Part shown: in pieces, positions 22,233 through 33,995 of the stretch
Layout: each line of letters begins with the position of its first letter
How positions within the stretch are numbered: position 1 is the stretch's first letter
Source of the DNA: Flaccisagitta enflata
Lineage: Eukaryota; Chaetognatha; Sagittoidea; Aphragmophora
Direction: 5' to 3'
Assembly (NCBI GenBank): GCA_965153355.1
Contig: OZ231126.1
Coordinates: 5,022,001-5,086,000 of the forward strand
DNA length: 64,000 nucleotides
Notes under the pieces: generated by a model
Database searches by the model: none
Seen by the model: only the letters and a program-made list of their open reading frames with translations
What the model was told of the DNA's origin: nothing
Translations under genes and position numbers: made by a program

Positions 22233-22739
22233 ATGATTTTTTCCAAGAATACAGTCGCTTACGATTCTGTCAAGCCAGTAACGCTTGATGGTCTTCCCAT
22301 AGAATATACCAACACCGCTACTTATCTCGGCACGACAATCGTCAGTGAAAAAGGTCTCACATTTTCATGCAATAACGATCTTGCCAAATTTTATCGAGCA
22401 TCAAACTCGATTTTGACAGCAGTCGAAAAGCCCAGTGAAGAAATTGTCCTCCAATTGTTATACACAAACTGCATTCCGACACTCACTTATGCGTGTGCGA
22501 TAAAGACATATTCCTCAAGACAAATGCAAAGTTGCAACACCGCTGTGAATGATGCTCTGCGCCGTATTTTTGGGTATAACAGATGGGAGAGTATCCGTGT
22601 CTTACGTGATTCCTTTGGCTACAAGTCAATAACCGATATCTTTGGCAGAGCAAGAAAAAAGTTTTACACTATTTTCCCGTATCATTACAACTCTGTAGTT
22701 TCTCGTATTGCGCGCAACTTGCCTGATATTGTAGAATAG
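22233..22739 (+). pseudogene. 3' end of a non-LTR retrotransposon (RT C-terminal region)
   Basis: 168 codons with the tail of a LINE reverse transcriptase: a Tyr-Leu-Gly-Thr-Thr-Ile motif (residues about 31-36), a His/Tyr-rich thumb, and a Cys-Ile-Pro-Thr-Leu-Thr-Tyr segment matching the family's conserved Pro-xx-Tyr block. It is 5'-truncated, as LINE insertions usually are: the catalytic Tyr-x-Asp-Asp lies upstream and is absent. The 3' untranslated tail probably ends near 22825 in CTATCTTATC-like repeats. The frame is intact to its stop, so it is not very old. Confidence 0.8.
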
Positions 22740-22944
22740 TTCTTTGCTATGGTATGTCTGATGTGTTTTGTATTTACTGTCACTTTATTGTTGACGAATA
22801 TAAAGAACTCATATCTCTATCTTATCTCCTGCATGAGACAGAGGAAAATGAACGAAGTAAGATTCCTCGATTTCCTATCTACTATTACTATCGTGGCTCG
22901 GATGTAATTCCTTATTGACCTCTTTATCCCCCTTGTCCTTACTA

Positions 22945-23550
22945 ACCTTGGGGAAATAAAAAATGGCGGATTTTGGAAAACTGTTTTTATCTACCTAAAA
23001 TTGAGAAAAACTGTAAAAAATCGGTGACCATTTTAAAGCTGTGTGAATGGTCTTTCAAATGAGACGTTGCTGGTTGTCCTAACTTTATCCGTTTAGAAAT
23101 GGCATTGGGATGAAGAGAGGTTGTAAGGAATATGAGAAATTCACTACAGATCTGCATGTTTTTTGTTTGTTGTTACATAGAAACTAAACGCATTGAGTAA
23201 AAAATTCGTTCTTGGCGCCATTTTAAAGAAAATTCGAAGCTCTTTAATTTGCTCATGGATATCAAGTAGATGTGACAATTCTGAATTGCATTATTAAGAA
23301 AAACCTTGAGACAAAAATTACTAATAGAAAAAAAGACGATATTTGTCCTTTTTCCAATCAGTGATATTTTTCTTCAAACTTATGCCATTTCTAAACGAAT
23401 AAAGCTAGGAATGCCAGAAACGACCCAAATGAAAGATCTTTCGAAGGGCTTTACGGGCATCACCGATTTCAATTCATTTTTCTTATGCTATGGTTCAAAA
23501 GAAAGCTTTCAATCTTTTTAAAAATCCGCCATTTTTTATTTCCCCAAGGT
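22945..23550. mobile_element. MITE with identical terminal inverted repeats and TA target site
   Basis: 606 bp. The ends, ACCTTGGGGAAATAAAAAAT inward and its inverse, match perfectly for about 31 bp by eye, and are flanked by TA (22943-22944 and 23551-23552). The interior is AT-rich and non-coding. Confidence 0.8.
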
Positions 23551-23942
23551 TAGTAGACTGGTAGAATTGTAGCTGATTGATGTGTGCATTGTCGCCTCTC
23601 ATGTTAAAAATGTAATAATGATAACAATTGCGATTCTTTTGATGTCTTTATCCAAACAGGAGCTTTTTAGCACCAAAAACAGGAATGTTGCTTTAATCAA
23701 TCAGCAATAGGACGCACTGAAAATTACCATAGAATTAGCTACCCAAGTCAGATGAATCATGATTTTCTTAAAATCAAATTTGACAAAATTTTTTGTTTGG
23801 ATATTAATAATTAACATGTAAATAGACATATTTTGCATATATTAGTTTTAATAAGTCAGTACAAGTCTTGAATCATGAATTTTATGGTCAAAAAACAACA
23901 CAAAATGCAGTGGAAATGTCCATTTGTTATTATACCATGACC
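23551..23942. other. No gene seen
   Basis: AT-rich spacer. TTTTTAGCACCAAAAACA near 23665 recurs at 24937, and both are followed by TTGCTT(T/C)AAT and CAATAGGA, so the two spacers flanking the palindrome share a short repeat. Confidence 0.5.
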
Positions 23943-24689
23943 CACACAGAATTCCAAATTTGCATAGGAAATCAAAATCTCAACAAAACAGGAACATAGC
24001 GCGATCCCTAACTCAGTTACTAAGCGCGCTATGTTCTTATTTCATGCAAATTTTGATTTCCTACAGTACCTTCCGAGCAAACCCGGCTAAAACTGGAGGA
24101 TTAATTTTTGTTACTTTAATTTCATTTCCCAAACTTAATTTTTTGTATCTAACTTAATTAAAAGATACTTAATTCCTTGAATATATTTGGCTGTCAAAAA
24201 AAATAACTCGTGAAATCAAAGTGCATGAAGACATCAGAATTGAGTGTTTTAACCCAGACCATTGGATTCGGCAGAAAATTTTACCTATCCTAGACTACAA
24301 GAACAGCTCAGTCAGACAATTATTTCAGATTTTATAGCCATTTCAAGTTTTTAAGGACAATTGTCTCAAAATAATTTAGGACAATTGTCCTTAAAAACTT
24401 TAAATGGCCATAAAATCTTAAATAGTTGTCTGACTGAGCTGTTCTTGTAGTCTAGGATAGGTAAAATTTTCTGTATAATGTCTGGAGAACACTCAATTCT
24501 GATGTCTTCATGCACTTGATTTCACAGTTATTTTTCACAGCAAATATGTTCAAGGAATTTAATTATTTTAATTAAGTTAGATACAAAAAATTAAGTTTGG
24601 GAAATGAAATTAAAGTAACAAAAATTAGTCCTCCAGTTTTAGCCGGGTTTGCTCGGAAAGTACTGTATGCAAATTTGGAATTCTGTGTG
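23943..24689. mobile_element. Large near-perfect palindrome
   Basis: The arms begin with ACACAGAATTCCAAATTTGC and its inverse and pair over most of 747 bp, meeting near 24370 with GGACAATTGTC motifs. The left arm is longer because of the nested element at 23967-24061. Confidence 0.8.
23967..24061. mobile_element. 95-bp MITE nested in the palindrome's left arm
   Basis: It begins GGAAATCAAAAT and ends ATTTTGATTTCC, with TA on both sides (23965-23966, 24062-24063) and an inner GCGCG hairpin. The right arm of the host palindrome reads TTTGCATACAGTA without it, giving the empty site and confirming the borders. Confidence 0.8.
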
Positions 24690-25035
24690 AGCTGAAAAAA
24701 ATCGATTGTTACTAATTTTTTTACCTTTTCACAACTTCATAGTCAAATTTTCTTCATTCTTATTTACCATTCTACTATTTTTTTATGTAAGATCATTTCT
24801 TTTATGTGATTAAACAAACTAGATTTGAAAAAATAAAGCAGACAGTAACTGAAATAGAAATGCTAATGCGATTGGTTAGTTTGTCCTGAGGGTAAATTTC
24901 TCTATTTTAAGTTTCATTGCGTCATAGGATGAGCTCAATTTTTAGCACCAAAAACAATATTGTTGCTTCAATCCATCAACAATAGGATGGGCGCTATTTG
25001 ATTTCTTCCTTTCGCATTGTCAAATATTCCTGAAA
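24690..25035. other. No gene seen
   Basis: AT-rich spacer, with a short repeat shared with 23650-23715. Confidence 0.5.
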
Positions 25036-25192
25036 AACAAGGCCGGATACACGGCCACCAGTTGTGGACGGGTGGGCAGGGGCGGAAATGCGCGTTTTCC
25101 CACTTTTCGACTCAATCATTATGGACCAACGGACCGATGGACGGAACGACGGACAAAGCCTCTTGTAGAGTTGCGTGTCCTCAACTAAAAAC
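25036..25192 (+). mobile_element. Hairpin-ended dispersed element, AGTTGCG subfamily
   Basis: Starts AACAAGGCCGGATACACGGC, has GGACGGGTGGGCAGGGGC, and ends AGTTGCG-TGTC-CTCAACT (one mismatch in the stem) then AAAAA. Confidence 0.75.
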
Positions 25193-25907
25193 GTTGCTTA
25201 GAGATCGTTTATAATCGACTGCTACTACATGTGATTAACTCTTCATTTGCAGAGTATTTACTAGTCAGTGAGGGTTCACAAGGCCCTCTTCTATTTATTT
25301 CAGTTTGGGTATAGTGAGGAATATTGTTCCAGAAAAGTGATTCCAGACCATAAAGTTGATTCATGTAGGAATATCAGTTTGATATTTTTTTTCCATTTTG
25401 AGATTGATCAACCGGTACCTTAATGCCCATTCTGAATTTGAGCCCCTGTTCCTTATTTCTAAAGGCAATTGTTGTGACTACCACCTGTAACACAAACATT
25501 GAAAAAAAGATTTTGATACTACTATTTGGATTTGAATGGATTATAAAATTTGCTAAAGCATAAAAAACATTTTATTTTGCTCATGAATTTCATTTGAATT
25601 GATACCGGCTATGTTGAGATATGCCAAAAACTGTGACGGTGTCCCTAATGAAAAAAGCTCCAAAATCACCAAAAAATACATCTCATTTTCAAAAGCATCT
25701 CATTTCTGAAGAAAACCAGATCTAGACATGCGGATTGCGTCATTGCGTAGCTTTTGTAAAGCCCTTCAATTTGATCACGAATTTCAATCAGATTGAATAA
25801 AAGCAACATGGCTTGTATCAAATGAAATGTAAGGATAAAAATCACCATCATCATCCTTTAATGTGTAATTGCTGGAAAATTTGGTCGTTTTAAACAATGG
25901 AAACGGG
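25193..25907. other. No gene; fragments of a dispersed repeat
   Basis: About 25255-25335 is a relative of 31585-31665 (GTCAGTGAGGGTTCACAAGG). The remainder is AT-rich without a supported exon. Confidence 0.5.
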
Positions 25908-27155
25908 TCACCATCCGTTCAAACTACCGCCAGGTGGTTTTTAGTATTACTCTGAATTTTTCGCTTGTTTTTACTCAGGATGGACTTACTAAACCAGGAT
26001 CCAGCTTCAAAGAAATCTTTCTTGTAGCGCCTTTTGAAAAAAATCCAAAATTGATTGTTTTTCATCCTATTTTGCACCCAGATTTTAGAGGGCTGTTAGA
26101 AAACCTTTTTAGATAGCATATTTGAATTCCTGATAAAATTTCCTTTCATTTGATAGGTCGCACTATATATTTTTTAAAAGAGATCAAATTTTCAATTTTT
26201 TAGCCACCATTGCAAATCATTATTTATGTTAACGGTGGATTAAAAACAAAGAATTTTATTTCTTCTTAAAAATGTAGAGTGCAACCTATCAAATCAAGTT
26301 CAAGTTCAAGTTCAAGTCAACCGGAAAAGGAAAGCCAGTGGCTTGTGGTCCCGGTGCAGTCAGTCATTCATCTGCATTCTTACGTAACCGTAACAATGTA
26401 AAACAGTGTATCCAGACTTTGGTATGCTTTACCAAAAGCAAGATGAAAAAAGGTGAAGAAAAAAACTCACCATACTTTCGCTTGGTATTACCTTTACCAA
26501 AACATAAGAGAAACTTACTATTTCCATCTTGAGGGGTTCCATTCAGCTACTTTACCATCTCAGTTGGCCTTAAGGATCCTCTCATCAAGGCGATTCTTGA
26601 AGGAATCAAGTGACTTAGCCGCTTTCACGTCTGCCGGAAGTAGATTCCATTTTTGAATGACCCTGTCAGAGAAGAAGGTCTGTCGTTGCTTGCGGCCATT
26701 TGCCGCCATTTTTTTAACCAACCTTGGTCCACCTCTTGCGTCCCGGACCTCCCAGAATATCTCTGGGTTAATTTTCGTGAGTCCTTTGAGCATCTTGAAG
26801 ACTTCACTGAGATCACCTCTTTTTCGTCTTTGTTCAAGAGTCATCAAACCAAGATTCTTCCTTCTTTCTTCGGAGTTCAGCCTTTTAAGCCCCCAAACCT
26901 TGGCAGTTGCTTGAAAGGAAATTTCATCAGGAATTCAAATATGCTATCTAAAAAGGTCTTCTAACAACCCTAAAAATTCTGACTGCAAAAGATGAGGAAA
27001 AATTACAATCAATTTTGGATTTTTTCAAAAAGCGATACAAAAAAGATTTTTTTGAAGCTTGATTCTTATTCAGGAGGTCCATATTCAGTGTAGACAAGAA
27101 AATCCAGAATAATACTCTAAACCATCTGGCGGTAGTTTGAACGGACGGTGGGGTA
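25908..27155. mobile_element. Inverted-repeat element with about 250-bp arms
   Basis: The left arm (about 25908-26165) with CCATCCGTTCAAACTACCGC is inverted in the right arm (about 26912-27155). A smaller inverted pair, TTTGATAGGTCGCAC and GTGCAACCTATCAAA, sits inside. A LINE 3' end is inserted in the right arm. Confidence 0.75.
26295..26911 (-). pseudogene. LINE 3' end inserted in the inverted-repeat element
   Basis: On the minus strand a frame ending at 26560 encodes the conserved C-terminus of a non-LTR RT: Arg-Arg-Lys-Arg-Gly-Asp-Leu, Arg-Gly-Gly, Phe-Phe-Ser-Asp-Arg-Val and Trp-Asn-Leu-Leu-Pro, then Ser-Leu-Asp-Ser-Phe-Lys. It is 5'-truncated near 26911. The 3' tail at 26295-26316 is a short TTGAAC microsatellite, as in many CR1/L2-like LINEs. 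The opposite arm of the host element reads continuously through the insertion point. Confidence 0.8.
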
Positions 27156-27424
27156 AAATCAAAGATTAGCTGCCTCTTTATATGTTTTGACTTATTTAGA
27201 TTTGACCCAATCATTGTATGAAACTGATAAAAGCAGATTGAATGCAGTCTTTGTGATGCTTATGCAATAATTGTGTCACAGATGTTGCTAGGTCATGAAG
27301 GCTGACTTGCCGATTTCGACTTCAACAATAGATTCTTTGAATGACCGGTTTAAAAAAGACAATGCAAATGCTATGAATTTTTTGCAATTTTGAAGTGCAC
27401 TTCATTTGTCAGCAGCTCATACCA
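27156..27424. other. No gene seen
   Basis: AT-rich spacer without recognisable features. Confidence 0.5.
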
Positions 27425-27725
27425 GAACACAGTCTTGAGGTCAAAATTCTAGTGTCAAGGTCCAAATTCTAGCCTCAAGGCTCAAATCTTAGCCTTGAGG
27501 CTCAAATCCCAACCTTGAGGCTCAAATCTCAGCCTTGAGGCTCACATCCCGGCCTCGAGGCTCAAATCCCAACCTCAAGCCTCAAATACCAGCCTAAAGG
27601 CTCAAATCGCAATATCTTGGCTCAAATCACAGCCTTGAGGGTCAAATCACAACCTCAGGGCTCAAATCAGAGCCTCAAAGCTCAAATCCCATAATTAATG
27701 CTCAAAATCAAGCCTAGTGCCTCAC
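27425..27725. repeat. GAGGCTCAAATCCCAGCCTT minisatellite, locus 1
   Basis: About 15 imperfect units of 20-21 bp. The same unit forms the arrays at 32570-32925 and 37573-37928. Frames crossing it are artefacts. Confidence 0.85.
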
Positions 27726-27879
27726 TAAGCATAGTTCATCAGTCCTATTGGGGCCGCTGCCCCTATCACCATCACACATCCACATATACTCACATAGGGG
27801 CAATGGGAACTGCTGACCATCTAAAATTTTTGCGACTATTTACTTTTTCAGCGTTTTTGAGCTTATTTAGCTCACTGCT

Positions 27880-28160
27880 CCTACCCAAATGCCCAAGTGG
27901 TCTTTTCTGTCACTGCCCCTGCCCACCCACACGCAACTGGGGTAGCCGTGTATCCGGCCTTGCTCCCTTTCATATCATTATCTCTTTTTTTGTGTGTGGT
28001 CAGTCCTTCGGTCCGTCTTACTGTCCGTCTGTAACATTTCTGAATTGCGAGCGGTTTTTGCGGTTCCGCCCCTCACAAGCGTGTGGAGCAGAATTTCAAA
28101 GGGCCGTCGGCAACCAGTTTCAGGTACGACAATGCTTCCAGCCTGACAGGGTTTATAATA
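27880..28160 (-). mobile_element. Partial hairpin-family element(s)
   Basis: TGCCCCTGCCCACCCACACG followed by CAACTGGGGTAGCC and GTATCCGGCCTTG at 27910-27962 is the non-hairpin end. A GTCC-rich core fragment with GGTCCGTCTTACTGTCC lies at 28008-28035. The hairpin end is not found, so one or two broken copies are present. Confidence 0.55.
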
Positions 28161-28746
28161 CATTCAGTCCCTTTCTTTTATTACTTTCTTTTACAAGAAT
28201 TTACAGCCTATTAAGAAAAAAATACACAATCTCTTTTATTCTTCCCTTAAGCCTAATTATGATTTGTTTATATTCAAACAGCGCGTATAATTGAATCAAG
28301 AGAATAGGAACAAAAGAAACAAAATTTCAATTGGTAAACATAATCACGCAGAAGATTGAACCTCATTAATGAGAGAACAAATAGTGAGTAGGTAACATAT
28401 CCTAAATGACCGACACTCTAGTGTTCATTAAAATGAGATGATGAAAGTGTTTTTCAAGCGAACTAAACATCGATAGTAAATACCCCCCCCCATCCTCATA
28501 GAAATCGGTTCAGAGTTTAGAACATGAGAGGGCCAACGAATGCTGCTAGCCAGTCAAACTCGGTTTCTAGAAACCGAGTTTGCGGGTCTTAACAAGTTAT
28601 TCCCAAGTGGGTCTGCCCAAAAAAAGCTTAAAGCTGCGTCACACTTTGATGCCACGATGCCATCCTGTTATTCTTTTTCTTTCATTCTTTTTGTTTTTCA
28701 TCTTTTTCTTCTTTAACTATATGGGCTTAAGTACGAAAGTGGTGTA
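28161..28746. other. No gene seen
   Basis: Spacer with a small palindrome at 28558-28580 (CTCGGTTTCTAGAAACCGAG). No coding exon is visible. Confidence 0.5.
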
Positions 28747-29340
28747 CAGGGTGAACAACCTCAAGTGGGGGAAAGTAAAGCTAAAGAACTCAAGATGCTT
28801 CAAATCTGAAATTTGCTACTTGTAGGGAATTGCCTGACATTTATTTTCTTTGCTTTGTATTGACTGAAATGCGTAATTGAAGCAACAATGAGGATATGAT
28901 CATAGTCATGATGGTTTCTCTCCAATAGCAAAAAAAGTAGAAATGGATTCTCAGTCAACTACAGTCTCTTACATAAAAAATGTCAAAGCAACATTCATAC
29001 GGATACAATAACTGAGTATATTATCAATGTGCATCAATTTTAGACCAACAATTGAGTTTTTGGTGCATTTCTTGAAGAATTATGGACAAAGGAGTGAACA
29101 TAAATGAAAATCTACTGGCAAAGAAATCAAGTCTATAGGCTGTTTTTTCAGTGATGTCTGTTTTTGAACATTTCAATGATTTCAACATATCTTCCAAAGT
29201 ATTTGAGCCAATGACTTATACTTCAGCTCAAACAAAACGTCAGGCAATTGTCTACATTACTATAAAAGATGAGGTGTTAGTCAGCAATAGTTTTGCAATC
29301 CTTAGCTTTTACTTTCCCCCACTTGAGCTTGTTCACCATG
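28747..29340. mobile_element. MITE with 38-bp inverted termini and TA target site
   Basis: The left end CAGGGTGAACAACCTCAAGT matches the inverse of the right end (CATGGTGAACAAGCTCAAGT) and continues GGGGGAAAGTAAA. TA flanks at 28745-28746 and 29341-29342. The right terminus coincides with the start of the 5-kb duplication. Confidence 0.75.
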
Positions 29341-30173
29341 TACTATACGAATTAAAAAAAAAGACGCACTTTTGAATGGTTGATTGGGCCATTGAAAATA
29401 AAAAAAACTAATTAAAATTTTGGACCATTTTGAAGCCCTTGAAAAACTCTTTCATTTGGCGCCAATCTGGTATCTCTATCTTTTTTTGTTTGGAAATGGC
29501 ATTAGTTTGAGTGAAAATGTTTCCAAATTTGTTTTTGCAGTCCCCTTGAAAAAGATGCAATTCAGCAAAATGGTGTCTCACTTTAGAAAGCTCTAGCTCC
29601 TAAACCGTTAAAGATACAGATCTGGGATTGGTTTAGAATGAAAGATAATTTGAAAATCTTTAAAATCACTCTCTCTAAAAGATTTTGTGAGCATTTTTTA
29701 AGTCAGTTTTATCAACGAAACGAAAGGTGCGTCTTTTTTTTAAATTCGCGTAGTAAGTCCAACAAACAAGGACGTCGGCCAACATCACTTCCCAGACACC
29801 CATGTTGCCCCTGCCCAATTGTCCGCGACTATTGTGCCGTTTATCCGCCCTGATTTTATTGTCGTTGGATCTTATTACCAGTGCCCCCTACCTACGCTTC
29901 CACCTTCTCTGTCATCTTCCCCTCTTCCGTGCGGCCGATGCTAAATATGGTGGTTCCGCTCTCGAATGATCGTCTTTCTTATGATGCCGATCATGCCGAC
30001 TATGGTCTTTGTATCTGCCTCCATCACCTCCAACTCCTCTAGCGTCTTTCTTGTTTTGTTCTCTATCGACGTCCTCATCGGGATCTTTGTCGACCCGATT
30101 GTTGTCCGTTTGTTTTCCTTTTTTCTCCGTCCACGTATCTTCCTCCTCTTGCGTCAGGAATGTCTTGGGCATC

Positions 30174-30849
<676 letters not shown>

Positions 30850-31299
30850 GCCGGGGAGTCTTATCCAGAGGGGGGTTGTACACGATTTGGCTTCTTCGTC
30901 GTCTTGCGTCTTTTGTAAGAAGGGGAGGCATTAGAAAAGCTGCAGGAGGAGAGCCTGCAAAAAGCGAGAAGTTAAAAACAGTTGATGAAATCATGTCATT
31001 ATTTGTTCTTTCACGACTAACAGCTTCAAAATATCTCATTGGTTGAGATTTCTCTAGTGATACGTGACATGCTACAACACTTAATGGTCATGCAATGACA
31101 ATGCATATATGATAGTGATAAAACAAGGTCATTAGACCTAAGTCGCGTGCATCGGCACTTTCAAAAAATGTCAGGCAGACAGATAGATCATTTTTTTTTT
31201 CAAAAGCACTTTTTAAAAAGCTTTTCACTCCTCCAAGTTTCTTCTCTGCCTTTCAGCGCCATCAAAAACGCGATAAAAAGCCTAAAAAACGACTTTGTT

Positions 31300-31402
31300 A
31301 CGGACCGACCAACCGACGGACCGACCGACCGACCAACCGACCGACCGACCAACCGACTGACCGACAAAGTGGCTTATAGAGTCGCGTAGCACGCGACTAA
31401 AA
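31300..31402 (+). mobile_element. Hairpin-family element end, unit 1
   Basis: GGACCGACCAACCGACGGAC-type core followed by AGTCGCG-TAGCA-CGCGACT and AAAAAA. The left end is not recognisable. Confidence 0.65.
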
Positions 31403-31436
31403 AACTGATAATGATGGAAAAAAGTATTCACATGAG

Positions 31437-31672
31437 AATAACATACCCTCGGGTGATCTGTTGAATAGTGGTAACTCTGGTAACAATAATTAGCCCTTAT
31501 CTATTTTGGTAAGCATTAGTGTTTTGGGTTAGACTCAGAATGTTTGTTAAGTTAGTTTTGCTAAATGGAAAACTAGGAGTGATGCGCGTAGTAACTAGTC
31601 AGTGAGGGCTCACAAGGCCCTCTTCCATATTTTTAGTTTGGGTGTAGTTAGGGATGTTGTTCCACCTGTCAT
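31437..31672. repeat. Dispersed repeat with CTCACAAGGCCCTC motif
   Basis: This segment is inverted at 42973-43215 inside the satellite, and related to 25255-25335 and 4020-4235. It ends TTGTTCCACCTGTCAT. No coding content; class unknown. Confidence 0.6.
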
Positions 31673-31788
31673 ATTAACATGTGGGAAGATAACGGCCACT
31701 CTCGCAAAAAACTACAAGAAATCGCTCAAAGAAGATGAAGCGGAGCCACGCTACAATCTCCGAAACACTGCCGCCAATAACAACAGAA

Positions 31789-31790
31789 GC

Positions 31791-31850
<60 letters not shown>

Positions 31851-31919
31851 CTCAACAACAATCTCAACAATAATCTCAACAATAATCTCAACAACAACAG
31901 CAATCTCAACATTAATCTC

Positions 31920-31969
<50 letters not shown>

Positions 31970-31972
31970 AAA
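31789..31972. repeat. (AAC)n microsatellite, unit 1
   Basis: AAC/CAA tracts interrupted by AATCTC units. They sit directly before the Penelope-type coding remnant, in the same orientation. Confidence 0.9.
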
Positions 31973-32475
31973 ATAGCTTCGGTTGTCATCCCCTACATCC
32001 CGGGCATCGCTCACCAAATGCGTCGCATTCTTAAAAGAATCAGGAATCAACGTAATTCATTCGTCTGGCTAGAGCCTTCCAAACATCATTTCCGGGAAGA
32101 ACAAGGTCAAGTTACCCCCGCAACAGATCATCTATAAAGCGCAAAGTCGATGCAAACCGAAGAAAAACAATGCCTACATCGGTCAATCTTGTCGCATGGT
32201 CTACTGTCGATTGGCAGAGCACATGGGTTACATCCGTCGAGGTGAATGGACCAAGTCGGGTCTCGCAGCTCACAAAGAGAATTGCAAGGAAGAAATTAAT
32301 TGGGAGGAGGACGTACAAATAATCGCGAAATGGCAAGCATCGATTAAGCTCGACTACATGGAAAGCCTCTGCATAAAACTTCGCCGAACTAGTCCCTGTC
32401 ACGGTTTTAATGAAGACGAAGGATACCGCGTATACACCAAACAAGACAAAACGTCCAATGGTTTCAAAAATTTCC
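31973..32475 (+). pseudogene. Penelope-like element C-terminal (RT end and GIY-YIG endonuclease), unit 1
   Basis: Frame 1 (31973-32135) reads Val-Val-Ile-Pro-Tyr-Ile-Pro-Gly-Ile-Ala-His, the conserved segment between the RT and the endonuclease of Penelope-like elements. Frame 2 (about 32101-32475) continues with the endonuclease: Ile-Ile-Tyr, then about 18 residues later Ala-Tyr-Ile-Gly, then Cys-Arg-Leu-Ala-Glu-His and an Ala-Ala-His-Lys-Glu-Asn block. The overlap shows at least one frameshift. Upstream RT sequence is replaced by AAC repeats. The fragment is non-functional. Confidence 0.75.
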
Positions 32476-32569
32476 GTTTTTGGGCAGCGGCCCCGAAGGG
32501 ACCGATGACCTATGCTTTTGCACATACGGGAAATTTTTCCTTCTTCTCCTCCTTCTTCTTCTTCTCCGT

Positions 32570-32925
32570 CCAACCCTCGAGGCTCAAATCCAGCTTTAAC
32601 GCCTAAAATCTATCCATGACGCTCAAATCTAGCCCTCAAAGCTCAAAATCCAGCCTCGAAGCTCAAATCCCAGCCTCCAACCTCAAAAACCAGTCTCCAG
32701 GCTCAAATCCCAGTTTCAAGGCTCAAATCCCAGTTTCCAGGCTCAAATCCCAGTTTCCAGGTTCAAAATCCAGCGTTGAGGCTCAAATTCAAGTGTCGAG
32801 GCCCAAATCCCAGCCTTGAGGCTCAAATCCCAGCCTCGAGGCTCAAATCCCAGCCTCGAGGCTCAAATCCTAGCCTCGAGGCTCAAATCCTAGCCTTGAG
32901 GCTGAAATCCTAGCCCACTCAATTT
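32570..32925. repeat. GAGGCTCAAATCCCAGCCTC minisatellite, locus 2
   Basis: About 17 imperfect 20-21-bp units immediately after a CTTCTT-rich stretch. It begins about 100 bp after the Penelope remnant. Confidence 0.85.
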
Positions 32926-33117
32926 GATATGAGCAAACTTGCCTTGGCCATTATCTGGAATGAGTGTGAATGGATATAAATACCGGGGTGATTAAATACA
33001 AGCAGAAGAGAGATGACGCGTCTTTGATTCTACAACCCTGCGCCGTGATAACGGCCCCATGGGGACCCCATGAATTTAGCCTTTATCGCGCGAAACCGCT
33101 AACGAGGAAACCTTTTT

Positions 33118-33480
33118 TTTTTAGTCGCGTGCACGCGACTCTACAACCCGCTTTGTCGGTCCGTCCATCCGTCGGTCCGTCGGTCCGTCCGTCCGTCGGT
33201 CCGTCCGTCCGTCCGTCACACTTTACTTTTTTGTACTATAACATCAACTCTTAGGTCATTTTAAGTCATTTTAAGTCATTTATTGTTATTCTAAGTCATT
33301 TTGAGTCAGTCTAAGTCATTTTAAGTCATTTTAAGTTATTTTAAGTTATTTTTTGTTTTTTGTTTTTTAAGTCATTTTAAGTCAATTTTGGTCATTTTAG
33401 GTCATTCTAAGTCATTGAAAGTCATTCTAAGTCATTCTAAGTCATTCTTTGTCTGTAAGTCTAGCACGCGACTTATAGGT
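33118..33480 (-). mobile_element. Hairpin-family element with AAGTCATTTT core, unit 1
   Basis: Begins with T-run and AGTCGCGTGCACGCGACT (perfect 18-bp palindrome), then a GTCCGTCC core, then about 20 units of (AAGTCATTTT), then AGCACGCGACTTATAGGTGT and TGGCCTTG. The internal AGCACGCGACTT near the far end mirrors the terminal hairpin. Confidence 0.8.
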
Positions 33481-33836
33481 GTTGGCCTTGTTCTTACCTC
33501 ATTTGATTTATGTCTAATATTGGTAATAATGTTTTGATACGATTATTGTTTTCTTTTCTCTTTTATCATTATTTTTTCAATAAGTCAATAATATAGAATA
33601 AGTGGTAAAGAAAAGATACTGGAATAGTATGCCATTAGTATTTTGTAATGACCAGTGCTCCTGCATCGAGTTTATCTAAGCGAATCTTGATGCTGAAAGA
33701 TCAACTAACCTACAAGGAGACAGACAGGGAGACATTAAGACAGACGGACCAAAAGCAGACCCAAACACAAACAAGAACAAGAACGTGTCATTGACTTTTA
33801 GTTGCATGCTACGCGCTTCTACACCCCGCTCTATCT

Positions 33837-33995
<159 letters not shown>

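Noticed and set aside
27698-28294. 198-codon plus-strand frame
   Set aside because: It crosses a minisatellite and two fragments of the dispersed hairpin family; composition is not protein-like.
32112-32573. 153-codon minus-strand frame (and copy at 37115-37576)
   Set aside because: Opposite strand of the Penelope-like endonuclease remnant, which has recognisable motifs.
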